Positions 18,967 to 27,934 are shown, numbered from the stretch's first letter. The stretch: DNA of 64,000 nt from Olivibacter jilunii (GCF_900607235.1 NZ_LR027849.1:868001-932000); one strand, 5' to 3'. Translations and numbers: made by a program. The notes: generated by a model from the sequence alone, not told the origin.

Positions 18967-19680
18967 ATGATCAAACCATTAATTATCGCGGGTCTTGTAG
19001 CTGTGTCGGCACTTCCTACATTCGCGCAGCAAAAAACGAAACAAAAAATAATACCCAAGCAAAATAAAGTTACACCCATGTTCGAAAGTAAAATCGACTC
19101 AGCTTCTTATGCCTTTGGTTTAAGTATGGCAAGAGATTTAAAGAAGAGAGGATTGAAAAATCTAAACGGAAAATTAGTAGCACAGGCTATCGAGGACTAT
19201 TTTTCAGAGAGTCCTATCCGTATAAAAGAAGAAGATGAATATAAGGCTATCAGCGACGTGTTAACAGCGGCAGCAGAAGATTTAAAGAAAGAGCAAACAG
19301 CTGCGGGTGATTCCTTCTTAGCACAAAACAAAACGAAAGCAGGGGTTCATACTACAACGAGTGGTTTGCAATATGAAATTATTCGGGACGCTGTCGGACC
19401 GAAACCATTGGCGACAGATTCCGTTACCGTAAACTATAAGGGTGCACTTTTAAGTGGAAAAGTATTTGATAGCTCTTACGATCGGGGCGAACCGATTTCA
19501 TTTCAATTAAATCGCGTTATTCAGGGATGGCAGGAAGGCTTGCAGTTAATGCCTGTTGGGGCGCACTATCGCTTCTATATACCCTATCAATTAGGATATG
19601 GAGAGCGCGGTGCCGGAAACGATATTCCTCCATTTAGCGTTTTGGTATTTGATGTTGAGCTGCTTAAAATAGGAGGCTAG
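18967..19680 (+). CDS. FKBP-type peptidyl-prolyl cis-trans isomerase, exported
   Basis: Catalyses proline isomerisation during folding of envelope proteins. From the ATG at 18967 it has 237 residues: a signal peptide (MIKPLIIAGLVAVSALPTFA, cleaved before QQK), a helical FKBP_N dimerisation segment (SYAFGLSMARDLKKRGL, about 35-110) and a C-terminal FKBP domain (VNYKGALLSGKVFDSSYDRG, FQLNRVIQGWQEGLQLMPVG, YGERGAGNDIPPFSVLVFDVEL), in the Mip/FklB arrangement. A TTG at 18958 is a poorer start. The aldo/keto reductase follows after 5 bp, likely in the same transcript. Confidence 0.9.
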   Translation: MIKPLIIAGLVAVSALPTFAQQKTKQKIIPKQNKVTPMFESKIDSASYAFGLSMARDLKKRGLKNLNGKLVAQAIEDYFSESPIRIKEEDEYKAISDVLTAAAEDLKKEQTAAGDSFLAQNKTKAGVHTTTSGLQYEIIRDAVGPKPLATDSVTVNYKGALLSGKVFDSSYDRGEPISFQLNRVIQGWQEGLQLMPVGAHYRFYIPYQLGYGERGAGNDIPPFSVLVFDVELLKIGG

Positions 19681-19685
19681 TATTC

Positions 19686-20582
19686 ATGAATGTGCTTGGA
19701 AAATCCGATTTAAAAGTTAGCGAAATCAGCTTTGGCTGTATGTCCTTAGGAGAAAACCAATCGCATGCAAGTCACTTATTACGTAAAGCTTTTGACAATG
19801 GCATTAACTTTTTCGATACGGCCGATCTCTACGATAAAGGGATGAACGAAACCTATGTTGGCGAAGCGCTGAAATCGGTCAGAAAAGAGATTGTTCTTGC
19901 CACAAAAGTTGGAAATCAATGGCGACCAGATGGAAATGGCTGGGAGTGGAATCCTTCGAAAGAGTACATTCTCAAAGCGGTAGAGCAAAGCCTTCGACGT
20001 TTGCAGACGGACTATATCGATCTGTACCAGCTTCATGGCGGTACCATAGAAGATCCAATAGATGAGACGATTGAGGCCTTCGAACTATTGAAGCAACAGG
20101 GTAAAATTAGGTGGTATGGAATTTCATCGATTCGACCAAATGTCATTCGCGAATATATTAAGCGATCTAGTATTGTGTCGGTGATGATGCAATACAGTCT
20201 GTTGGATCATCGTCCGGAAGAGGAGATACTGAAGTTGTTAGCTGATCACCATATTAGTGTAATCAGTAGAGGAGCTTTGGCTCAAGGAAGATTGCTTGGA
20301 AAGAAAGAAGGAGATTATTTGCAATTCAGTTCGAGTGAGGTACTCAAAGCCGCTAAAGCCATTCATAAACTAGCCGGAAAGTTGGATACATCGGATACTG
20401 CTGTGGCATTAGCCTATGTACTCGAAAATCGGGCAGTAGCTTCGGCCGTAACAGGCTTTCGTACAGAAGAGCAGTTAGATCAAGGTTTAAGCATTTTGAA
20501 AAACCGGCCGAAACTATCATCTGATGAACTGCAGGTGTTAAGAACGCAAGTCCGAAGCTTTACCTACGATAGCCATAGATAG
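19686..20582 (+). CDS. Aldo/keto reductase
   Basis: NAD(P)H-dependent oxidoreductase with a TIM barrel, 298 residues, cytoplasmic. The catalytic tetrad is intact: D44 (FFDTADLYD), Y49, K74 (LATKVGNQ) and H117 (YQLHGG). The coenzyme-phosphate region near the C-terminus (LENRAVASAVTGFRTEEQL) is of the usual type. It is 5 bp behind the FKBP gene and 29 bp before a sugar isomerase-like gene, suggesting an operon. Substrate unknown; relatives reduce aldehydes and ketones including sugars. Confidence 0.9.
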   Translation: MNVLGKSDLKVSEISFGCMSLGENQSHASHLLRKAFDNGINFFDTADLYDKGMNETYVGEALKSVRKEIVLATKVGNQWRPDGNGWEWNPSKEYILKAVEQSLRRLQTDYIDLYQLHGGTIEDPIDETIEAFELLKQQGKIRWYGISSIRPNVIREYIKRSSIVSVMMQYSLLDHRPEEEILKLLADHHISVISRGALAQGRLLGKKEGDYLQFSSSEVLKAAKAIHKLAGKLDTSDTAVALAYVLENRAVASAVTGFRTEEQLDQGLSILKNRPKLSSDELQVLRTQVRSFTYDSHR

Positions 20583-20611
20583 AATAAACCCACAAACCAA
20601 ATAAAATCAAG

Positions 20612-21469
20612 ATGAACTATAAAAAACATGTATGGAGTAGCCTGATTGCTATCGTAGCAATCGTTTTTACAACAAGCGTTTTAAAAGCGCAAGATAGGCC
20701 GGAAGAAAAATTAGGTTGGAAATTAGGCGCCCAGGCCTATAGTTTTAACCGATTTACTTTCGCCGAGGCAATTGCTAAAGTAGATAGCTGTAAATTGAAG
20801 TATATTGAAGCTTATCCAGGTCAAACTATTGGTGGTGGGATAGAAGGTAAAATGGATTTCGCCATGAGCAAAGAAAAAAGAGCGCAGGTTTTGCAATTGT
20901 TGAAAGACAAAGGAATTACCTTGGTTGCTTTCGGTGTTGTAAGCGCCGATTCGCCGGAAGCTTGGCGTCAACTTTTTGAGTTTGCCAAAGCCATGGGTAT
21001 TAAAAACATCAATACTGAGCCTAAGCAAGAAGATCTTCCTTTAATCGGAAAGTTGGCTACTGAGTTTAAAATCAAAGTATCCATTCACAACCATCCGAAT
21101 CCAACCCACTACTGGAGCCCCGAAATTGTGTTAAATGCTATCCAACTGGCAAACAGTAAATATGTAGGCGCTTGTGCCGATATTGGCCACTGGGTACGTT
21201 CCGGTTTAGATCCCATAGAATGTCTACAAAAGTATAAGGGACATATCAACCATTTACATTTTAAAGATTTGAACGAAAAATCGAGAAATGCACATGATGT
21301 ACACTGGGGTACCGGCGTTGGTAACATAAAAGGGGTGATGCAAGAATTAAAAAACCAAAAGTTTAAAGGGATGCTTTCAGCGGAATACGAATACAATTGG
21401 TTAGCCAATTCTGCAGATATCGCGGCTAGTGCTGAAAACTTCCGCAAATTAGTGAAAGACTTAGAGTAG
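20612..21469 (+). CDS. Secreted sugar phosphate isomerase/epimerase-like TIM-barrel protein
   Basis: 285 residues with a signal peptide (SLIAIVAIVFTTSVLKAQ) and an AP endonuclease 2-like TIM barrel. Putative metal-site segments are YIEAYPGQ, VSIHNHPNP, CADIGHWVRSG, HLHFKDLNE and LSAEYEYN, in the usual order of Glu, His, Asp, His and Glu ligands. Export to the periplasm is unusual for an isomerase but common for this group in Bacteroidota, where such proteins sit with DUF1080 and Gfo/Idh genes that handle keto-sugars. A terminator follows. Confidence 0.83.
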   Translation: MNYKKHVWSSLIAIVAIVFTTSVLKAQDRPEEKLGWKLGAQAYSFNRFTFAEAIAKVDSCKLKYIEAYPGQTIGGGIEGKMDFAMSKEKRAQVLQLLKDKGITLVAFGVVSADSPEAWRQLFEFAKAMGIKNINTEPKQEDLPLIGKLATEFKIKVSIHNHPNPTHYWSPEIVLNAIQLANSKYVGACADIGHWVRSGLDPIECLQKYKGHINHLHFKDLNEKSRNAHDVHWGTGVGNIKGVMQELKNQKFKGMLSAEYEYNWLANSADIAASAENFRKLVKDLE

Positions 21470-21513
21470 GATAAGTTTAAGCTATACGTTGTAAGTTATA
21501 CCGTATAGAATGG

Positions 21514-21542
21514 AGCCATTGCACACCGCAGTGGCTTTTTTA
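21514..21542 (+). terminator. Intrinsic terminator after the FKBP operon
   Basis: Stem AGCCATTGC / GCAGTGGCT (one G-T pair) with a 5-nt loop and a run of seven Ts, 44 bp after the stop of the sugar isomerase-like gene. Confidence 0.88.
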
Positions 21543-21681
21543 TTTACAAATCAACGTAAAATTTTTTTTGAAGCTACCGTGTCACAGCAAGGCGGGGATT
21601 TCGTTTATTATTACAAACATTTCCACTGATTTTAAATACATCAAGAATTTATTATATTCGCCTTAATTATCATATATTCTT
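21543..21681 (+). other. Gap before the exporter leader
   Basis: AT-rich sequence without an ORF between the terminator and the leader ORF. It should hold the promoter of the exporter gene. No clear TTTG / TAnnTTTG pair was found. Confidence 0.3.
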
Positions 21682-21726
21682 ATGAATAAACAATTTTCCT
21701 CAAATACGCCCCCTCCGGTAGCCTAA
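21682..21726 (+). CDS. Short leader ORF with Pro-Pro-Pro (14 residues)
   Basis: ATG to TAA encodes MNKQFSSNTPPPVA, 138 bp before the exporter start. Three consecutive prolines are a known cause of slow translation that needs EF-P. The Pro codons and the stop lie in the left arm and loop of a hairpin at 21714-21742, so a stalled ribosome would keep that hairpin open. This is the layout of an attenuator leader peptide. The function is inference; no homologue is recognised. Confidence 0.4.
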   Translation: MNKQFSSNTPPPVA

Positions 21727-21776
21727 AGGCTAAATAACCGGATTTATCATTTTCATGTTCTCACTTTTTCAGTGAG
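21714..21776 (+). promoter_or_regulatory. Two hairpins of a putative attenuator upstream of the exporter
   Basis: Hairpin 1 (21714-21742) has outer arms TCCGGT/ACCGGA and inner arms AGCC/GGCT closing a TAAA loop that holds the leader stop codon. Hairpin 2 (21760-21776) has arms CTCACT/AGTGAG with a 5-nt loop. The direct repeat CATTTTCATGT occurs at 21748-21758 and 21790-21800, flanking hairpin 2. No T-run follows hairpin 2, so control would be translational or through a factor. Confidence 0.4.
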
Positions 21777-21864
21777 GGGATATTGTCTACATTTTCATGT
21801 GACCATTCAAGGTTGTTTGGCCTCTAAGCAGGTATTAACGTAATTATTTTCTAACAATCTTGAA

Positions 21865-22782
21865 ATGGCAAATTTAAAATACATCATAATGGTCTTAATG
21901 GGAGGCATCATGTATGGTACGATGTCCTCGTTCGTAAAGTTATTCTATTCACGCGGGTACCATGCCGCTGAACTATCCTTTTCACAAGCATTCTTGGCAG
22001 CAGTATTTCTCGGGACAGCCCAATTCCTTTCCCGTAAGGGAAAAGTACGCCTCACACGGAATGAATTTATATCTCTTTTAGCAACAGGCGGAGCGATTGG
22101 TCTCACCAATTATTTATACTATCAGTCCGTAAGCTATATTTCCGCATCACTTGCTATCGTAATTCTTATGCAGTTTACATGGTTCAGTTTATTACTGGAT
22201 TGGGCTGTGTTCGGTAAAAAACCAAATAAGTCGGAATTGCTGACGGTTGTTTTCATTCTTATCGGCACGGTTATGGCCGCAAACCTTTTCGGAGAAGATG
22301 TCCAATCCCTCTCGTGGATCGGTATTACCTTGGCACTTTGTTCATCGTTGACCTATGCCATCTATATCGTTGCGAATAGTAGGGTTGGCCACACGGTGGG
22401 TTGGTTGCCTAAAAGCATGGTAATCATGGCGGGTTCTGCATTGACTATTTTCATCATCAATGTAAAAACCATTTTGGCGGGAAGCTATTTCAGCTATGAA
22501 TTTGCAATGATGGCAGTTTTTCTTGCCATCATCGGAACGACCATTCCTACAGCGCTTTTTGCAGCCGCTATTCCAAAGATCGGGGCAGGCATCAGCTCCA
22601 TACTAATGACGATCGAGCTTCCCGTTGCCGTCCTTTGTGCAAGCATCGTCCTGAATGAACAACTAGGGTTCGTGCAGATTGTAGGCATACTTGTGATGTT
22701 GGCAGCAATATCGACAATGAATTATTATAAATCACTAAAAAACAAAAAAGAAAAGCAATCAGGTTCTGCATTGTCTCCATAA
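21865..22782 (+). CDS. EamA/RhaT-family (DMT superfamily) transporter
   Basis: A 305-residue integral membrane protein with about ten hydrophobic segments in two EamA repeats (about 5-140 and 150-290), for example VILMQFTWFSLLLDWAVFGKKP at the end of repeat one and LMTIELPVAVLCASIVLNEQL at the end of repeat two. DMT members export amino acids, metabolites or drugs by proton exchange; the substrate here is unknown. The upstream leader ORF and hairpins suggest inducible expression. It is isolated between a terminator and a long gene-free region, which fits an acquired single-gene cargo, though nothing proves transfer. Confidence 0.88.
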   Translation: MANLKYIIMVLMGGIMYGTMSSFVKLFYSRGYHAAELSFSQAFLAAVFLGTAQFLSRKGKVRLTRNEFISLLATGGAIGLTNYLYYQSVSYISASLAIVILMQFTWFSLLLDWAVFGKKPNKSELLTVVFILIGTVMAANLFGEDVQSLSWIGITLALCSSLTYAIYIVANSRVGHTVGWLPKSMVIMAGSALTIFIINVKTILAGSYFSYEFAMMAVFLAIIGTTIPTALFAAAIPKIGAGISSILMTIELPVAVLCASIVLNEQLGFVQIVGILVMLAAISTMNYYKSLKNKKEKQSGSALSP

Positions 22783-23357
22783 TTTAAGCATTATATGTAC
22801 CTGGTTTAGCCATTTATCTATTTTAGTATGCTTCTACGGAATTGATTTGGGACGCGGTTGTTGCAAGCGCTTAGATCCGACCTTGAGCCGTGCTCCATCC
22901 GTGTCCCATTCGCCCTATATCCCAGTGATATCCTTATATGGTACGTAAAAAGGCCCAAAACACGGCTTTTTAAGCAATACCTATCGGACTCCTATCGAAC
23001 TAAGCTATAGATGCGATCAAGCATGAACAAAGATCGTGTAAAGCAGTTTGGGCCCCTCGCTTGTACCTCTTTTGGAGATGGCTTCGGTGGTTCGATTCAC
23101 CTTGGTCGGAGCTCAATGGGGACTCGTGGCGAGATCCTTGGGGAAACACTCCATTAAGTGCGCCTTCAGCCCCGCTCAAGTTAGCTCGCTGGGGAGAGGA
23201 TGGGGAGGGGCGAGGGAGTAACTAGATAGCTTTTCAGGGATCTTATCTTCGAGAGGTGCTTAAATAGTATCTACGACGTTCTGTCTTATGCCTGATGATT
23301 CATCGAATCCACGTGGTAATCCCTTTTTATTCCATTCAATTACCCCTTAACTCCGTA

Positions 23358-23469
23358 CCAAATTCGTAAGTTTATTAGGTGCTGTTCAGGTTTTACCAGA
23401 TTTTAGTCAGGTTTATCTGATAAAAAGCTGATAGGATCTGGTAAATATCTGATGAAATCTCGAATTTGG
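23358..23469. repeat. Nested inverted repeat, 112 bp
   Basis: Outer arms CCAAATTCG (23358-23366) and CGAATTTGG (23461-23469) are perfect complements. Inside them TTTACCAGAT (23392-23401) and ATCTGGTAAA (23436-23445) are also perfect. The core holds TTATCTGATAA, itself nearly palindromic. It can form a long interrupted hairpin in RNA, or a cruciform. Confidence 0.55.
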
Positions 23470-23617
23470 CACGAATTTAACCTGAAGTTGGTTATGCCTT
23501 TTAGACTTTGGCATGCTAAGCAGCGCAGCTTCAGGCAGTGTATATGTGCTTAGTCTTACATTTAAATACAAGTAGGTAGCTGTCTCCGTTATCTTTTTTG
23601 AACTGTTGATGATTTAT

Positions 23618-23643
23618 AACATCACTTCGAGGGGGTGTTTTTT
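23618..23643 (+). terminator. Terminator-like hairpin in the gene-free region
   Basis: AACATCAC pairs with GGGGTGTT (one mismatch, one G-T) around the loop TTCGAG, followed by Ts to 23643. If functional, it ends a rightward transcript made within the 1.15-kb region. Confidence 0.5.
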
Positions 23644-23937
23644 ATGAACGAACACGAAATGATCCATTTACGAGTTCCGAAATCATGAAGATTTTATTTA
23701 AGTTATTTTTATAGTCTCGAATTGCGAAAGCAATATTATAAAGAGGTTATGAAAGTGTTAAGCGTTATATAAAATGCTGATTTTATGCTTAATATTCCAA
23801 TGACAAGGTATGTCTAACAATTCAATCCTTGTTTAGTCTTAACACTATATTAACAATAGATATATATAAGAATAATACGAACTTAACATTCTGTTTACCT
23901 GTTCTTGCGTCCTTTGTAGCGGAATATTACAAGTTAC

Positions 23938-26676
23938 ATGAAAGTCAAGACCCTAATCTTTTTAACTCTATTATTTAGCGGTTCAATTACTTTTGCTCAA
24001 CAAAAGGGAATCGTTAGTGGTGTTGTGGTAGATGCTTCATTAAATAATGAAACCATGCCCGCGGTGTCCGTCGCCGTGCAAGGTACCAAGTTGGGTGCCA
24101 ATACAGATATCGACGGAAAATTCAAATTAGAACTTAATCCTGGAACTCATATCCTCGTGTTTAGTTATGTAGGTTACCAAACTTTACGGGATACAGTCAC
24201 TGTAAAAGCAGGAAACAACATTAATCTTAATGTCGCCATGGCCTCCGATGCACAGATGCTCGATGATGTAGTGATTGTTGGTGAAGTAAGAAAGGATACT
24301 GAATCGGCTTTGTTAAGAAAGCAGATGAACTCGGCTGTGATTACGCAAAGCATTGGCTCACAGGAAATGAGCCGAAAAGGTATCAGTAATGCAGCCGTTG
24401 CTATTACGAAAGTAACTGGTATTGCGAAACAAGAAGGGACAACGGGTGTATTTGTTCGTGGTTTAGGAGATCGTTATAATAATACCTTGTTAAATGGTTT
24501 GCCGTTGCCATCGAATGAGCCAACAAGTAAGAACATCTCGTTAGATTTATTTGGAACGGATGTTATTCAATCAATTGGCATTAGTAAAACATATACTGCA
24601 GAGGACTATGGTGATGTTGGAGGTGCTACTGTTAACATTCTTTCGAAAGAACACGTTGGTAATCCTACATTAAGCGTAGAAATTGGTGGTGGTTTAAACA
24701 CAAATGCTTTTCGGTCTGATTTTAAAAGAGCAGATAACTGGAAGCGCTTTGGTTTCTATAATATCAAGCCACCTACTACGCTGCAACAATATACTTTCGG
24801 GAGTAAATGGTCGCCTAATACTGTTGATAAGCCTTTTAATTATGACTTTTCTATTCAAGGGGGAAAAAGTTTTCAGATAGGCCAAGAAGGGAGATTAAAT
24901 GTTTTTGCAACTGTCTCTCATAAAAACAATTATCAGTTTAGAGAAGGTTCTGAGAAAGTAATGGGTTCAAGGGTTGATATCGTCAATGCCGATTACTTCA
25001 ACATAGAGAAGAATGTTTACGAGACGAATACCACTGGTATGTTCAACCTAGATTATCGAGTTAATTCAAAAAACCGATTAAGGTGGAATAGCATATTCAT
25101 TAATGGCTCTTCTAGTGCTGTGAATGATTATGATGTGGCTCCATTAGATGAACCAATACAATTTACACGACAAACATTGACCCAGCAAAACCAATTATTC
25201 TTGAATCAGTTGCTCGGAGAACATCAATTAAAAGAACGTTTATCTTTAGACTGGGGAGCATCTTATGGTATCGTCAATGCTGATATGCCTGATCGGATTA
25301 CTAGTACCTTATCAACTAGTAACAGTGGAGGTTTTGAGTTCAACAATTCTCAGGTAAATAATCAGAATAGGTATTTTCAATATATTAATGAGAAAGAAGT
25401 CGCAGGGAGATTTGCTTTTAATTATAAGCTGTTTGAAAATGAAGCAGGGGAATACGACGGAAAACTAAGTGTGGGTTACACCGGACGGTATAAAAAACGG
25501 GATTTCGAAGCTACTCAAATTAACGCTCGCATCCAACAGTCCGGCATAGCAGCTGATCCTAACAATCTAGATGCATTTTTGAATGCAGATAACTTTACAA
25601 CTGCTACTGGTACAGGTCCAACGTTTCGCTTTGAAACCGCAAGAGTTTTAAGTTTGGTTCCCCAAACATACGACGCTAATTTAAATATACATGGTGGCTT
25701 CGCCCTTTTTGAGCATAGTCCAAACAAAAAACTTACCTATACATTGGGGTTAAGAGCAGACAAGGTCTTACAAAAAATGACATGGGACGTAAATATTCTG
25801 CAACCCATAGTAGATTTTGATCAAGCGGACATTGATAAAATTTTTATATTACCTGAAGCTACTCTTAAATATGCTTTGTCGGAAAATCAAAACTTACGAG
25901 TAGCAGCTAGTAAATCTTATACGCTTCCTCAATTCTTAGAAAAAGCCCCTTTTCAATACGAAGATGTGACATCTTTGACCTTCGGAAACGGAGCGTTAAA
26001 GCCCGCAGACAATTATAATTTAGATATCAAATGGGAGCAGTTTCCAAGTTCTGATGAATTATTTTCGGCAGGAATCTTTGGTAAATATATCAAAGATCCG
26101 ATTAGCCAAACATTAATCACGTCAGCGGCATCGAACTTGTTTTCATTTCTAAATGCTGGAGATTATGCTTACGTATTTGGTGCCGAAGTAGAGATGAGAA
26201 AGAACATTGCTGGCGGTTTTTCGGGAGGGATGAACGTAACTTATATGTATAGTCGCCAAGAGTTGGATCCCGAGAAAGTTGCGGAAGAGACCGACTACAC
26301 AATGAGTGTTAATTTTAATGGTGATCATGATCGCCTACAAGGAGCCTCGCCTTTGTTGGTGAATGCAGACTTGACTTATAAGTTAAATACTGGAAAAATC
26401 AGGCCAACTGTTGCTGTCGTAGGAAATTACTTCTATGATCGAATTTTTTCATTGGGAGCTTTCGGTAGAGGGAACATAGTAGAAAAAGGCTACCCTACTT
26501 TGAATTTTATTTCAAACACTGCAATAAATGAAAGATGGGAGGTAGGATTGAAAATTAATAACTTATTAAATAATGAAGTGCGTATGGAACAGGAAAATAC
26601 CGATCAAAGTGTAGAGGTATATAACTACAGGAGAGGATTGGACTTTAGTTTAGGTATTAAATACAAGATTTTTTAG
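23938..26676 (+). CDS. TonB-dependent receptor with carboxypeptidase-like regulatory domain
   Basis: A 912-residue outer-membrane transporter. Signal peptide to about residue 21 (GSITFAQQ); an N-terminal beta-sandwich extension (VSGVVVDASLNNETMPAVSV ... FSYVGYQTLRDTV, about 25-105); the plug (SNAAVAITKVTGIAKQEG, GVFVRGLGDRYNNTLLNG, AEDYGDVGGATVNILSK); and a barrel ending FSLGIKYKIF. It is not a SusC protein: shorter, with no SusD beside it. Instead a surface beta-helix lipoprotein follows after 50 bp, presumably its partner. The ligand is unknown. The endonuclease/exonuclease/phosphatase-fold gene further right could hint at phosphate compounds, but the tandem arrays separate them. Confidence 0.9.
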   Translation: MKVKTLIFLTLLFSGSITFAQQKGIVSGVVVDASLNNETMPAVSVAVQGTKLGANTDIDGKFKLELNPGTHILVFSYVGYQTLRDTVTVKAGNNINLNVAMASDAQMLDDVVIVGEVRKDTESALLRKQMNSAVITQSIGSQEMSRKGISNAAVAITKVTGIAKQEGTTGVFVRGLGDRYNNTLLNGLPLPSNEPTSKNISLDLFGTDVIQSIGISKTYTAEDYGDVGGATVNILSKEHVGNPTLSVEIGGGLNTNAFRSDFKRADNWKRFGFYNIKPPTTLQQYTFGSKWSPNTVDKPFNYDFSIQGGKSFQIGQEGRLNVFATVSHKNNYQFREGSEKVMGSRVDIVNADYFNIEKNVYETNTTGMFNLDYRVNSKNRLRWNSIFINGSSSAVNDYDVAPLDEPIQFTRQTLTQQNQLFLNQLLGEHQLKERLSLDWGASYGIVNADMPDRITSTLSTSNSGGFEFNNSQVNNQNRYFQYINEKEVAGRFAFNYKLFENEAGEYDGKLSVGYTGRYKKRDFEATQINARIQQSGIAADPNNLDAFLNADNFTTATGTGPTFRFETARVLSLVPQTYDANLNIHGGFALFEHSPNKKLTYTLGLRADKVLQKMTWDVNILQPIVDFDQADIDKIFILPEATLKYALSENQNLRVAASKSYTLPQFLEKAPFQYEDVTSLTFGNGALKPADNYNLDIKWEQFPSSDELFSAGIFGKYIKDPISQTLITSAASNLFSFLNAGDYAYVFGAEVEMRKNIAGGFSGGMNVTYMYSRQELDPEKVAEETDYTMSVNFNGDHDRLQGASPLLVNADLTYKLNTGKIRPTVAVVGNYFYDRIFSLGAFGRGNIVEKGYPTLNFISNTAINERWEVGLKINNLLNNEVRMEQENTDQSVEVYNYRRGLDFSLGIKYKIF

Positions 26677-26726
26677 ACAAAAATAAAAACAGAAAACAAC
26701 AGAGTTATTCATTCAAAATGACAATT

Positions 26727-27878
26727 ATGAAAAAATTATTCTTAAGCATGATGGTTATCGCAACTATGTTTGCAAGCTGTAGCAGCGATGATGATAATAA
26801 TCCAGGCCCTGATGGTGGAGAAATTACTTTTGAGGATGGTATTATTAGTGGAAATATCGATAGAAACGCTCGTGTAACCGCGGGGAGAACATATACTTTG
26901 CGTGGTCCGGTCTATGTTAAGTCAGGAGCAACCTTAACAATTGAACCAGGTGTGCGTATTGAAGCGGAATATTCAGAGAATGTAACAAATGTAGCTTTTT
27001 TAGCTGTTGAACGAGGTGCTATGATCAATGCTGCCGGAACAGCGGAAAATCCAATAGTATTTACTTCAGGCGCTGCTACACCTGCTGCTGGGCAATGGGG
27101 TGGCATTGTTATTTGCGGAAATGCTGGCACTAATAAAGGTGCAAATGCACAAGCAGAAGTGGCTGGTTTGATATATGGCGGTAATAATAATACTGATAAT
27201 TCAGGTGTCTTATCACACATCATTATTGAGTATTCAGGCAATAAAATTAATGACGAATCTGAATTCAATGCGCTTACGTTATACGCTGTTGGTAACGGGA
27301 CTACTGTAAACAATATATTTATCAATCAAGTTTCCGATGACGGTGTAGAATGGTTTGGAGGTTCGGTAAATGCTGAAAATTTGACAGTGATCGGGTCGCA
27401 AGATGATTCCTTTGACTGGGCTGAAGGCTGGAATGGTAGAGTGACGAACTTGTATGCTGATCAATCTGCAGCTACAACTTATTCTTCAGATAGCCGTGGC
27501 ATTGAAGCGGACAGCAACCAGGATAATCCAACTTTAGCTCCTGTTTCAAGTCCGACGTTAACAAATTTAACATTAATAGGTCGTAATAGCACCTCTGTAA
27601 CTTCGGAAGCGGGAATGATGTTGCGTCGTGGTACATTAGGCTCAATCACCAATGTTTATCTAAAAGATTTTATCGCTGGAGAAGGCGTTGTTGCAAGTGG
27701 TGCAGAATCTTTAGCTCATTTTCAAGCTAATAAAGTGAAACAAGTTCGTTTTGATAACGTACCAAATAAAGGTACTGCTGGAACGTACGAAGAAGATCCT
27801 AACGCTACGGGCGCTGGTAACGGTGCTGCTCGTCCTAATTGGTCAACTTGGGCTGAGTCGCATTTAACTGCCAACTAG
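26727..27878 (+). CDS. Surface-exposed beta-helix lipoprotein paired with the TonB receptor
   Basis: A 383-residue lipoprotein with lipobox MFASC. The Cys is followed by SSDDDNN, an acidic tract of the type that acts as the lipoprotein export signal to the cell surface in Bacteroidota. The body has a right-handed parallel beta-helix look, with repeated turns such as GATLTIEPGVRIEA, GTAENPIVFTSG and QWGGIVICGNAG. Related proteins are often mislabelled as multidrug transporters. The ATG at 27 bp after the position expected from the first ORF start (26718) was not chosen; 26727 gives MKKLFLSMM, a clean signal start. A strong terminator follows. Ligand capture for the upstream receptor is inferred. 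Confidence 0.82.
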   Translation: MKKLFLSMMVIATMFASCSSDDDNNPGPDGGEITFEDGIISGNIDRNARVTAGRTYTLRGPVYVKSGATLTIEPGVRIEAEYSENVTNVAFLAVERGAMINAAGTAENPIVFTSGAATPAAGQWGGIVICGNAGTNKGANAQAEVAGLIYGGNNNTDNSGVLSHIIIEYSGNKINDESEFNALTLYAVGNGTTVNNIFINQVSDDGVEWFGGSVNAENLTVIGSQDDSFDWAEGWNGRVTNLYADQSAATTYSSDSRGIEADSNQDNPTLAPVSSPTLTNLTLIGRNSTSVTSEAGMMLRRGTLGSITNVYLKDFIAGEGVVASGAESLAHFQANKVKQVRFDNVPNKGTAGTYEEDPNATGAGNGAARPNWSTWAESHLTAN

Positions 27879-27902
27879 TCTATTGTTAACATAAATGCTT
27901 TA

Positions 27903-27934
27903 AAGCGGCTATCTAACAGGATAGCCGCTTTTTT
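27903..27934 (+). terminator. Intrinsic terminator after the TonB receptor/lipoprotein pair
   Basis: Perfect 11-bp stem AAGCGGCTATC / GATAGCCGCTT with a 6-nt loop and six Ts. Confidence 0.95.

Larger units (their letters stand above)
22783..23937. other. 1.15-kb gene-free region with several inverted repeats
   Basis: No credible ORF on either strand. Contents: a 9-bp inverted repeat GGGACGCGG / CCGTGTCCC (22849-22907, one G-T pair); a weak terminator-like GCC / GGC plus T5 near 22953-22971; a GC-rich stretch at about 23045-23215; a nested hairpin at 23358-23469; a terminator-like hairpin at 23618-23643; then AT-rich sequence that must hold the promoter of the downstream TonB receptor. It could be a decayed element or hold an unrecognised RNA. 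Confidence 0.5.

Noticed and set aside
22951-22975. Terminator for the exporter gene
   Set aside because: Only a 3-bp GC stem before the T-run; too weak to claim.
23085-23110. tRNA T-arm-like GGTTCGATTC in the gene-free region
   Set aside because: The flanking bases do not form the T-stem beyond one or two pairs, and no acceptor or anticodon stem can be built upstream.
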